Shown here: one piece after another, positions 20,050 to 27,975 of the stretch
Layout of the letters: each line of letters starts with the position of its first letter
Numbering within the stretch: position 1 is the first letter of the stretch
DNA from: CATQGW01 sp965262235
Lineage (GTDB): Bacteria; Chloroflexota; Dehalococcoidia; Bin125
Length of the DNA: 64,000 nt
Direction of reading: 5' to 3'
Assembly: GCA_965262235.1 (NCBI GenBank)
Contig: OZ253504.1
Span: 186,001-250,000 of the forward strand
Position numbers and translations under genes: made by a program
The notes under the pieces: generated by a model
Database searches by the model: none
What the model saw: the letters and a program-made list of their open reading frames with translations, nothing else
What the model was told of the DNA's origin: nothing

Positions 20050-21290
20050 ATCACCTTCGACGCGGTCCCGGAAGCGCTCTATGCCCGGGTCTCCAGCGAC
20101 CGCCAGGACGTGGACCTGTTCGTGGCCGCCCAACTCCGGGCGCTCCGCGACTTCGCCGAACGCAACAACTACGTCGTCGCCCGCGAGTACGTCGACGAGG
20201 CCGAGAGCGACCGCATCGCCGACAGGCCCCAGTTCCTCAAGATGTTGGACGAAGCCTCTGAGTCTCACGCGCCGTTTCAGGAAATCCTCGTTCGGAAGTC
20301 CTCTCGTTTCACTCGTAAGCGCGAGTACGCCGTCGCGTTCAAGTCGATACTGCGCCGGCGCGGGATCCGTGTCACCTCGATCACTGAGCACGCCGACGAC
20401 ACGCCGACCGGCAAGCTGATGGAAGCGATCATCGAGAGCGTGGATGAGTTCTACTCAGAGAACCTCGCTCAGGAGGTGACGCGCGGTACGCGCGAGGCCG
20501 CCTCGCGCGGGTTCTGGGTCGCGACCTGGGCGCCTACGGCTACCGCAAGGTCCAGGTCCAGGACGGCGCCAAGAAGCGGCCCAGGCTGGAACTCAACTCG
20601 CCGGTCGATGCCGTCGCGCGGCGCAGCTTCGACCTGGCGCTCGGGGGCCAGAGCGTGCTCGACATCACCCGCACCTTGAACGCGGAGGGCATCCCCACGA
20701 CCAACGGCAAGCCCCGGCTCAAGACCACCGTCCATCGGCTGCTGACCAACGAGGCCTACTCCGGCGCCCTTGTTTGGGGCCACAACGCCAAGGATGGACC
20801 CCGCCGGTGCGGGTCGAGGACGCCTTCCCCGCGAGCATCAGCCGCGAGCTGGTCAAGCTCGTTGATGAGGCGATGGACGGTCTCGCGCACGGGCAGCGCG
20901 AGCAGTTGGCGACGATCGAGCATCAACTGGCCGAGCTCAAACGCATGCTCGAACGGATCTGGCGGGCGATCGAAACCACCGACCTCGAAGTGGCCGACGC
21001 GTCCGACCGGATCAACGCACACAAGCAGCGCAGGGAGCAGCTGGAGCTTGCCGCCGCCGAGGTGATCACCGAGTCGCCCAAGACATGAGCGAGTTCCGGC
21101 GGACCAGCGACATCACCGAGACCAAGGCGTTCATGCGGACGATTGTGAGAGGGATCACGGTTCGGCCCGGTGGGGCGGTGATCCGCTACACGATCCCGAT
21201 GCCGGAAGACCGCCCGATCGGGTGGTCAGATACGGCTCACGTGGACCTCGGTGATGGAATTATGAGTTCGGTACGTGTTGGTGGACCAGG
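20050..21290 (+). pseudogene. Large serine recombinase remnant
   Basis: The resolvase domain reads ITFDAVPEALYARVSSDRQ, with the catalytic Ser region intact, then KSSRFTRKREYAVAFKS and ESVDEFYSENLAQEVTRGTR. The frame breaks near 20520-20545 and again near 20790-20815. The recombinase domain (YGYRKVQVQDGAKK, DITRTLNAEGIPTTNGK, HRLLTNEAYSGALVWG) then jumps from VEDAFPA to a coiled coil (LVKLVDEAMDGLAHGQREQ), so the zinc-ribbon region is deleted. After a stop at about 21088 another frame gives MSEFRRTSDITETKAFMR and AVIRYTIPMPEDRP, the usual C-terminus. No good start codon precedes ITFDAV. It is a dead integrase, probably the relic of an integrated element. Confidence 0.85.
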
Positions 21291-21299
21291 CGCACCGCC

Positions 21300-21822
21300 C
21301 TGCGCTCGCGCGACCAGGCGCCGCTGCCGCCGCCCGACCGCGCAGTGCCGCCCGCATGCGCACCTCGATCATGGCTTTCAGCGGGGACTGGCGTCAGGTC
21401 GCCGCCGTGGTGATCAGCCGCCGCCGCGTGCTCCCGAACGGCAGGAACATGAGGGTCAACAAGCTGTAAAGGAGAGGCTTCCGATTAGCGCCACGCCAAG
21501 CATGATCACTCCACTCGAGACCGCGTAGTGCATCGGCCGCCCCGCCTAGGCGTATCACCCCGTCGAGCCACGCCCACAGGCTCAGCTAGAGTGGGCCCAA
21601 GGTCAATACGATCGTTGCTAGAGAACTGAGAAAAACGGGATCGAACTGCGTTCCTTCGGGTGTCGGATGCTATGTCAGCAAGCAGGAGACCAGGAACGGG
21701 TAACCGGTGATGGCGAGCAGGGCGGGGCCGGCGATCATCCCTGCCAATGTCGCCGTGATTTGAGAGAAGAGCGGCATCCAGAACCACGTGAACCCCTCCC
21801 AAAGCCCCGGCCAGCGCGGCAT
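21300..21822 (-). pseudogene. Degraded membrane protein tail
   Basis: One minus-strand frame from an ATG at 21822 reads MPRWPGLWEGFTWFWMPLFS, then TATLAGMIAGPALLAITGYP and other hydrophobic segments. It is interrupted by TAG at 21670-21672 and 21586-21588 and by TGA at 21394-21396, yet keeps coding character after them (KPLLYSLLTLMFLPFGSTRR; then RQSPLKAMIEVRMRAAL). The alternation of hydrophobic segments and the basic amphipathic tail resemble the C-terminal membrane part of a processive glycosyltransferase. That identity is a guess. Confidence 0.45.
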
Positions 21823-21883
21823 GTTCCCGTTCTTACGCTCTGAGCATCTCCCGCAGCCCGACTGAGCCGGCCGACGGGATGCG

Positions 21884-22883
21884 CTAGCGATGGTTATTGC
21901 TGATGAACAGAACGTCGCCGGCGGTCACATCGAAGTCCATCGCACCAGGCACTATGGCGCCCTTGACGGTGGTTGCGTAGAGCGCCCAGTTGTCGCCTCC
22001 CCAGTGCCAGAGAGCGGTTGCGCCGCGGCCGGACATCAGCGCCAGCAGCACGCAGGCGCTCGTGTCGGGACCGCTATAGCTGGTCAACCCGAACGCGTCC
22101 AGCCCGAACCCGGCCAGGCTCGGCTCGGCGGCATCGGCCGGACCGAAGAGCTCCTCCAGTTGAGTGATCCGCGCATCCAGGGCCGCAAGCGCTTCCCGCG
22201 CCTGCTGGGCCTGCTCGTCGGTGCGACTGCCAGTAGCGTCGCGCGCGGCGCTCGGGCAGAGCGAGGCCAGGAGCGCCGCGTGCCGGGCCCTGGCCTCAGC
22301 CAGGGCATCATTGATCATCGCCAGCTGGACAGACACGGGGACCGTAATCCGGGCGACGCCTTCACCGGTCTCGATGGGAAAATACCCGATCAGGACCTCT
22401 ACGGTCTGCCCCTCGGTCCAGTCGAGCTGCACATCGTCCCACTGGTAGGTGTACTCGGCGGCGGCGGGCGGACGGCTGGCCGTCTCGAACACCAACGTGT
22501 AGCGGGCCACTCGCAGCGCGTAATCGTCGGGCAACTCATGGCTGAGCCGCAGGTAGACGCTCGGCTGACCGTTCGCGTTGATCAGCCTGCTGAGCAACGA
22601 GACGCGAACCTCCGCGCCGCGCCAGTCGAACTGGGACGGCGCGAGCTCGCCATAGCCGTCGCTGAGGGCGTGGTAACCGTAGACTTGGCCGCCGACCCGC
22701 ATGTGAGGGGGCATCCGCTGATCGTCGTCGCTGTAGCCCACGGTCAGCCTCCCCGACCAGACGAGGTCGCGCTCGTCCGCGGGTTCCCCATCCCCCCTCC
22801 GCCACGACCGCGGCCCCACCGGCCAGCGTCGCCACGAGCACAGCCACGAGCGTCGTCAGCGCGAGCCGACCGAACCAGCTCAT
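21884..22883 (-). CDS. Secreted protein with WSG-TVG domain and C-terminal module, G6 frameshift
   Basis: The signal peptide MSWFGRLALTTLVAVLVATL starts at ATG 22883 and runs into VAEGG. The main frame then starts one base out of phase in a run of six G at 22794-22799. Adding one G gives VAEGGDGEPADERDLVWSGR. The mature part has one copy of the WSGxxTVG domain (LVWSGRLTVGYSDDD, YGELAPSQFDWRGAEVRV) also found twice in the 6.5-kb surface gene. A helical segment with Ala/Arg-rich heptads follows (AMINDALAEARARHAALLAS and TDEQAQQAREALAALDARIT). The C-terminus has LWHWGGDNWALYA and DFDVTAGDVLFIS, like the end of the 43.5-kb gene. It is a surface protein; the frameshift may be a base-call error or phase variation. 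Confidence 0.75.
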
Positions 22884-23247
22884 ACGGCTATTCACGTCGC
22901 TCACGCCTCGTTCCCGGCCTGGCGCATGTCGGGCGACCGTTCGTACGCTGGGGGCGCGCAAAGCGCCACGCCGACTAGGCGGGGTTGCCGTCCACGACCT
23001 CGAATGCCGCCGCCAGCAGAAGGACGCCGCTCCAGGCCGCATGGCTGAATGCGACTCTTGGAAGCCTACTTCAGCGCCATGGCGCTCCAGGATCGATAGC
23101 AGGAGCCGGGGAATGAGCAGCACCACCGACTTGCTCCGGCAACCGATCGCGTTCCCGCCACCGTTCCCAGCGACGCACAGCGGCCGCCCCATCGGCTCAC
23201 AACTCGAGCTCGAACGCCAACTCAAAGGTGCTTGATTTTGTCCAGAT
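22884..23247. other. Intergenic region before tRNA-Met
   Basis: No gene is supported. A minus-strand fragment ending GVLLLAAAFEVVDGNPA then TAG (about 22977-23040) looks like the tail of a lost membrane protein but has no start. Confidence 0.4.
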
Positions 23248-23323
23248 TGGTGGGCCGGGCTGGATTCGAACCAGCGACCGAGCGGTTATGAGCCGCCTGC
23301 TCTGACCCCTGAGCTACCGGCCC
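23248..23323 (-). tRNA. tRNA-Met (anticodon CAT)
   Basis: The minus strand gives a 76-base cloverleaf with encoded CCA (23248-23250). The acceptor stem GGGCCGG pairs with CCGGCCC, the D arm contains AGCTCAGGGGTCAGAGC, the anticodon loop CTCATAA is closed by a GCGG/CCGC stem, and the T arm is GGTTCGAATCC. The first base pair G-C and the TAGCTCAG D arm favour elongator Met. A CAT tRNA that is modified for Ile cannot be excluded. No duplicated 3' end was seen nearby to suggest an attachment site. Confidence 0.95.
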
Positions 23324-23410
23324 TTGCCTGCCCGAGAGTCTAACCGCGCTCCTGCGGCGGCGTATCCTGCCCGGCGCCGGAACGTCCGCGCGCATCGATG
23401 GAGGCAGACG

Positions 23411-23848
23411 ATGAAGCTCGACGCACTGCTCGAGTTGGCCAGGCGACCGCTGGGCGCCTATCTGGTGCTCATCGCGATCGCGGTGGCAGCGAATCTGATT
23501 CTGACCCCGGTCTACCACAACGGAGCGCCCGACTACCCGGCCTGGGAGATCATGAACTGGTTCATGGCCGTCGGCACGTTCCTGGTCCTCGTGGTCAGCG
23601 TGATGCGTCGCCACGCGCTGGGCGGTCGGAAGGACGACACGCTGGCCTACGTGCGGGCCTCGGCCGTGTTCTACGGGGCGATCGTGCTAACGATCTTGTT
23701 CTTCTGGAGCTGGTTCTGGACGCTCAACCCCGAAAGCGAGACCGGCCTCGCCGTCACCTCGCACCTGATTCACTTCCCCGCCGTCAATTCGCTCTTCGTC
23801 GTCCTGGCCCTCTCCAGCGGCCGCCACCTCTGGAACGGCGGCGAGTAA
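23411..23848 (+). CDS. Four-helix membrane protein of unknown function
   Basis: The ATG at 23411 gives a 145-residue protein with four predicted membrane segments: GAYLVLIAIAVAANLILTPV, the MNWFMAVGTFLVLVVSVM region, FYGAIVLTILFFWSWFW and a final FPAVNSLFVVLALSSG. The first loop carries YHNGAPDYPAWEIMNW. I do not recognise the family. The gene is monocistronic between the tRNA and a DUF192 lipoprotein. The low charge and conserved-looking Trp/His positions suggest a real protein. Confidence 0.8.
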   Translation: MKLDALLELARRPLGAYLVLIAIAVAANLILTPVYHNGAPDYPAWEIMNWFMAVGTFLVLVVSVMRRHALGGRKDDTLAYVRASAVFYGAIVLTILFFWSWFWTLNPESETGLAVTSHLIHFPAVNSLFVVLALSSGRHLWNGGE

Positions 23849-23916
23849 CCCGGGGCAAGGCCTGGTAACACAGCGGTAGCCGGGCTGATCCGGGCTACCT
23901 CGCGTAACCTCGACGC

Positions 23917-24453
23917 ATGCGCACGCTCCGAGCCATCGCCCTCATCGCGATCGCCGCGTTTGCGGCGCTCGCCTGCGCGCCCTCGCCGACGCCGCAGCTC
24001 GACCCTGGCGCCCCCGACCTCGCGGCATTCCTCGACCTCGCCGACGAGGTCGAAGCGGTGTCGTTTGGCTGGACCGCCATGACGATGGTCACCGACGAGG
24101 CAGAGATCGAGCTCGGCGTCTTCATCGCCGACACGCCTGAGCGCCGAAGTCGCGGCTTGATGTACGCCACCGGGCTGCCGCCCAACAACGCGATGCTCTT
24201 CGTGTTCGAGGACCCACCCGTGCGCTCGGGCTTCTGGAACAACAATGTGCCGATCGACCTGCACGTCGCGTTCCTCGACGCCGAGGGACGGATCATGGAG
24301 ATCCTCACGCTCGAGGCCAGATCACCCGAGACCCGGCAACCGCAGCAGCCGTACTCCTACGCCCTCGAGGTCCCCGCCGGGCGCTTCGACGAACTCGGGA
24401 TTGGGCTGGGAGACCGACTGCTCGTCACACTCGAATCCACGCAACAAAACTGA
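23917..24453 (+). CDS. DUF192 lipoprotein
   Basis: The N-terminus (MRTLRAIALIAIAAFAALAC) ends in a lipobox with Cys20, so the protein is expected to be lipid-anchored. The DUF192 domain spans about residues 60-175. It contains IELGVFIADTPERRSRGLMY, LFVFEDPPVRSGFWNNNVPI and a terminal YALEVPAGRFDELGIGLGD, the hallmark motifs of the family (usual WMxNTxxPLDI replaced by FWNNNVPIDL). The function of DUF192 is not established. It stands alone, about 70 bases after the preceding gene. Confidence 0.88.
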   Translation: MRTLRAIALIAIAAFAALACAPSPTPQLDPGAPDLAAFLDLADEVEAVSFGWTAMTMVTDEAEIELGVFIADTPERRSRGLMYATGLPPNNAMLFVFEDPPVRSGFWNNNVPIDLHVAFLDAEGRIMEILTLEARSPETRQPQQPYSYALEVPAGRFDELGIGLGDRLLVTLESTQQN

Positions 24454-24529
24454 TCCACACAGCACTTTGCCCGTGCTAACCTGCCAGCAATTCGCACGTG
24501 CGCGCCGCTTGAGGCGGCGCCGTCAAGAA

Positions 24530-24640
24530 ATGGACAGCCAGATGAAGCGCATCGTTGGCATCGGAGCAGTCCTGGCTCTCCTCGCGGCTGTCGCCCGCGT
24601 GGTCATGGGACGCCGTCGCGACGCCGAAGACGAGGCCTAG
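24530..24640 (+). CDS. Small single-pass membrane protein
   Basis: A 36-residue frame starts at ATG 24530 (or at ATG 24542). It has one hydrophobic segment (IVGIGAVLALLAAVARVVMG) followed by RRRDAEDEA. An imperfect hairpin (CTTGA...TCAAG, 24509-24528) ends just before the ATG and could affect initiation. Single-helix proteins of this type with an Arg-rich cytosolic tail are common and poorly characterised. Confidence 0.5.
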   Translation: MDSQMKRIVGIGAVLALLAAVARVVMGRRRDAEDEA

Positions 24641-24766
24641 CCACCGCCAACCGGGCTCCGTCCCGGTTCCCAACTCTCCCCGACGCGGTGAGCGGCTTGC
24701 TAAACGTGGGCCACACCGCGCCGTCCGCGGCCTGGCCGTCTGGCTGGCCGCCGGATCAGCGGCGAC

Positions 24767-26236
24767 ATGAGCCGCGACCTCTATTTGGCCCTGGACTCAG
24801 GTACGTCGAGCGTTCGCGCCCTCGCGTTCGACGCTCATGGCTGGCTGCACGGCGTGGCGCAACGCGTGCTTGAGACGCGTCATCCCGAACCCGGCTGGGC
24901 CCAGCAGGACGCTGAACAGCTCTGGTCGTCGCAGCTGCTCGCGGCGCGCGAAGTAGTCGCGGCGGTCGGCGGTGCGGAACGCATCCGCGCGATTGGGATC
25001 GCCAATCAGCGCGAGACATCGGTCATCTGGAATCGCCACACGCTCGCCCCGATCGCCCCGGCGATCGTCTGGCACTGCCGCCGCACGGCAGCGGTCGCCG
25101 CGACGCTTGGACGGGCCCACGGCGAGGAGATCCGCCGCCGCACCGGGCTGACGCCCGACGCCTACTTCTCGGGACCAAAGCTGGCCTGGATCCTCGATCA
25201 CACCACAGGCGCGCGCGACCTCGCGTTGCGCGGCGACCTCGCCGCCGGCACCGTCGATTCGTGGCTGATCGCCCGCCTCACCAACGGGCTGAGCCACCTG
25301 ACCGATCGCACCAACGCGTCGCGCACGCTGCTGTACAACCTGTTGACCGACACCTGGGACGCCGATCTCGCTGCGTGGAGCCGGGTGCCGCTCGGGATCC
25401 TCCCGGAGGTTCGCCCCAGCGCCGGCGAATTCGCCACCACGGCAGCCGAGCATCTCGGCGAGGCGCTGCCGATCCTCGCGGTCGCGGGCGACCAGCAGGC
25501 CGCGCTGTTCGGCCAGCACTGCGACGCGCCGGGGCCCGCCAAGGCGACCTATGGGACGGGCGCGTTCGTACTCACGCGGGCGATCGCCGGCCAGACGCCG
25601 CCCCCGGGCCTGTTGCTGACCGCGGCCGCCGACTCACCCACGGCGCTCGCGCTCGAGGGCGGCGTGTTCACCGCAGGGGCGCTGATCGACTGGATGGTCT
25701 CGGAGCTGGCGCTCGCCGACGACGGCGCGGAGCTCTCGCGGCTGGCGAGCTCGGCCGCCGACAGCGGCGGGGTCGCCGTGCTGCCGGCCCTGGCCGGGAT
25801 CGGGGCGCCGCACTGGGATTCGCATCCGCGCGGGCTGATCGCCGGGCTCTCCACCGGCACGACCCGGGCGCAGATCGCGCGCGCCGCCCTCGAAGCGATC
25901 GCCTTCCGCGTCCGCGAGATCATCGAAGCGATGCCAACCCCCATCGACGAGCTGCGGGTCGACGGCGGCCTGGCGAACAGCGACGCGCTCTTGCAGATTC
26001 AGGCGGATGCGCTCCAGCGCACCGTGCTGCGTCCGGCGAACCTCGAAACAACCGCCTTCGGCGCCGCGCGACTGGCGATCCGCGCCGACCTCGGCGATCC
26101 CCCCACGCACGAGCCCAACTACACGCGGATCGAGCCGCGCGCCGATCTCGACGCGGCCTATGAGCGCTGGCAAACGCTGCGCGCCGCCGCAACGCAGATC
26201 CCGCCATACACTGCATCCGAGCGAGCAGGCGCATGA
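24767..26236 (+). CDS. glpK: Glycerol kinase
   Basis: This is a 489-residue FGGY kinase that phosphorylates glycerol with ATP to sn-glycerol 3-phosphate. The first ATP-binding strand loop is LALDSGTSSVRALAFD (residues 7-22). IGIANQRETSVIWNR carries the glycerol-site Arg-Glu pair, AGDQQAALFGQ the catalytic Asp region and TYGTGAFVL the adenosine-site Gly-Thr-Gly. LRVDGGLANSDALLQIQADAL and TTAFGAARLA form the C-terminal nucleotide pocket. The length is normal. The stop overlaps the ATG of glpD (ATGA), so the two are translationally coupled. No glpF permease is adjacent. Confidence 0.93.
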   Translation: MSRDLYLALDSGTSSVRALAFDAHGWLHGVAQRVLETRHPEPGWAQQDAEQLWSSQLLAAREVVAAVGGAERIRAIGIANQRETSVIWNRHTLAPIAPAIVWHCRRTAAVAATLGRAHGEEIRRRTGLTPDAYFSGPKLAWILDHTTGARDLALRGDLAAGTVDSWLIARLTNGLSHLTDRTNASRTLLYNLLTDTWDADLAAWSRVPLGILPEVRPSAGEFATTAAEHLGEALPILAVAGDQQAALFGQHCDAPGPAKATYGTGAFVLTRAIAGQTPPPGLLLTAAADSPTALALEGGVFTAGALIDWMVSELALADDGAELSRLASSAADSGGVAVLPALAGIGAPHWDSHPRGLIAGLSTGTTRAQIARAALEAIAFRVREIIEAMPTPIDELRVDGGLANSDALLQIQADALQRTVLRPANLETTAFGAARLAIRADLGDPPTHEPNYTRIEPRADLDAAYERWQTLRAAATQIPPYTASERAGA

Positions 26237-27864
26237 CCCCTCAGTACGACGTGATCATCATCGGCGGCGGGATCAACGGGGCGGCCATCGCGTCCGCCGT
26301 GGGCGCGCGCGGCTATCGCACGCTCGTCCTCGAACAGGGCGACTTCGCCTCCGGCACCACATCCGCCTCGACCAAGCTGATTCACGGCGGGCTGCGCTAC
26401 CTCGAGACGGGAGACGCCCGGCTCGTCCACGAGTCGCTGCAATCGCGCGAACGACTGCTGCGCGAGCGTCCGCACCTCGTCCAGCCGCTCGGCTTTCTGC
26501 TCCCGGTCTACCACGGGGACCCACGCCCGGCGGCGGTGATTCGCTCCGGGCTGCTGCTCTACGACCTGCTCTCGCCGCGCAAGGTCACGCCCTGGCACCG
26601 CTCGTTCTCGACCCGCCAACTGCAGCGCCGCGAACCGTCGCTCTCGACCGACGGGCTCGACGCGGCGTACCTCTTCTACGACGCCCAGGTCGCGATGCCT
26701 GAGCGTCTGACCCTGGAATATCTGGCCGAGGCGCGAAGCTCGGGCGCCGACCTGCGCAACTACTCAGCGGTCGACTTCATCATCGTCGACCGCGGGCGCG
26801 CGCGCGGCGTCGACTTCCACGACGTGCTGACCGGAAGACGCTCGTCGGCCGCCGCGCGGCTGGTCGTCAACGCCGCCGGACCGTGGGTCGACGCGGTGCT
26901 CGAGGCCACCGGCAAGACGCTCGAGCGACGCGTCGGGGGCACGCGCGGATCGCATCTGGTGCTCAACCTGGAGCGTCGCGGACCGCGCAACGCGGTGCTG
27001 CTTTCGGCTCGCTCCGACGGGCGCCCGGTCTTCATCGTGCCCTGGCTCGAGCATCACATCATCGGCACCACGGACGTGCATGATGCCGGCGACCCGACGA
27101 ATATCCGCACGCAACCCTGGGAGATCGATTATCTGATCGCCGAGGCGTCGCGAGCGCTCCCGGGCATCGGCATCGAGCGGCGCAACGTGCTCTACGCATA
27201 CTCCGGGATCCGCCCGCTTCCGCGCGTCTCGGGCGGCGCCTCCGAGGCTGCGATCACGCGTCGCTCCTTCGTGATCGATCATCAGGCCGAAGGCGTGGGA
27301 CGGCTGGTCTCAATCGTCGGCGGGAAGCTCACCACAGCGCGCAACCTCGCCGATCACGTCGCCCAGCATGTGGGGGCGGCGATCGGCAGCCCCCGCGCCC
27401 GCGGCATCCGGGCGTTGCCCGCTGCCCCGCAGGCGCGCACCACCTTCCTGCCCGCGCACACCCAGGAGCACCTGCGCTCAACGTACGGTCCCCGCGCCCC
27501 TGAGGTGGCGGCGTATACCGCCACCGACCCCGAGCTGGCCGAACCGCTCTCGCCGCACCACACCGACATCGGCGCGCAGGTCGCCTTCGCCGTCGATCAC
27601 GAAGGCGCGCGAACCGTCGCCGATGTGCTGCTGCGCCGCACGGCGGTCGGCCTCACGCGTGATCTCGGGCGCGCGGCGGCCCTGCCGACCGCACACATCA
27701 TGCAACCGCGGATGGGCTGGTCGGACGATCAGACCCGCCAGGCCGGGCGCGACTATCTCGTCGAGCTGCATCGGCGCTTCACCATCTTCGACCCGCAGAC
27801 CGGCGCTCCCGCCCCCGAGCCCGCCGTCGCCCCACGCGATCCAGCCCGCCGAGACGCCCTCTAG
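26233..27864 (+). CDS. glpD: FAD-dependent glycerol-3-phosphate dehydrogenase
   Basis: This 543-residue flavoprotein oxidises glycerol 3-phosphate to dihydroxyacetone phosphate and passes electrons to quinone at the membrane. The FAD dinucleotide fold DVIIIGGGINGAAIASAVGA is at residues 6-25. TSASTKLIHGGLRYLE is the signature GlpA/GlpD segment (about 48-62), with VNAAGPWVD, TDVHDAGDP and ISIVGGKLTT-like SIVGGKLTTARNLA further on. The C-terminal domain (AVDHEGARTVADVLLRRTAV) is the DAO_C cap. It overlaps glpK by four bases. A repeat element follows its stop. Confidence 0.94.
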   Translation: MTPQYDVIIIGGGINGAAIASAVGARGYRTLVLEQGDFASGTTSASTKLIHGGLRYLETGDARLVHESLQSRERLLRERPHLVQPLGFLLPVYHGDPRPAAVIRSGLLLYDLLSPRKVTPWHRSFSTRQLQRREPSLSTDGLDAAYLFYDAQVAMPERLTLEYLAEARSSGADLRNYSAVDFIIVDRGRARGVDFHDVLTGRRSSAAARLVVNAAGPWVDAVLEATGKTLERRVGGTRGSHLVLNLERRGPRNAVLLSARSDGRPVFIVPWLEHHIIGTTDVHDAGDPTNIRTQPWEIDYLIAEASRALPGIGIERRNVLYAYSGIRPLPRVSGGASEAAITRRSFVIDHQAEGVGRLVSIVGGKLTTARNLADHVAQHVGAAIGSPRARGIRALPAAPQARTTFLPAHTQEHLRSTYGPRAPEVAAYTATDPELAEPLSPHHTDIGAQVAFAVDHEGARTVADVLLRRTAVGLTRDLGRAAALPTAHIMQPRMGWSDDQTRQAGRDYLVELHRRFTIFDPQTGAPAPEPAVAPRDPARRDAL

Positions 27865-27879
27865 AAACGCGGTGAATCA

Positions 27880-27975
27880 CTCTCCCCCCGCACCGCGGGG
27901 GGAGATGTCACGGAGTGACAGAAGGGGGCTCCCCGCGCCGACGCCCGCGTGCCGCGTCGTAACCCGCCTCTGCCT
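27880..27975. repeat. Degenerate copy of the CTCTCCCCCCGC palindromic repeat
   Basis: CTCTCCCCCCGC, the matching GCGGGGGGAG and ATGTCACGGAGTGACAGAAG are shared with the MITE-like units at 35441, 48175 and 54826. This copy lies between glpD and the convergent copA, where the strong hairpin could act as a bidirectional terminator. The last residues of CopA (PPLSAQRVGG) are encoded by repeat sequence, so insertion changed its C-terminus. Confidence 0.6.

Noticed and set aside
21506..21802. 98-codon minus-strand frame MGGVHVVLDAAL
   Set aside because: A different frame of the same strand has clear membrane-protein character, so this is a shadow of that remnant.
23248..23323. tRNA as an integration site for the serine recombinase relic
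   Set aside because: No duplicated tRNA 3' end found, and large serine recombinases usually do not use tRNA genes.
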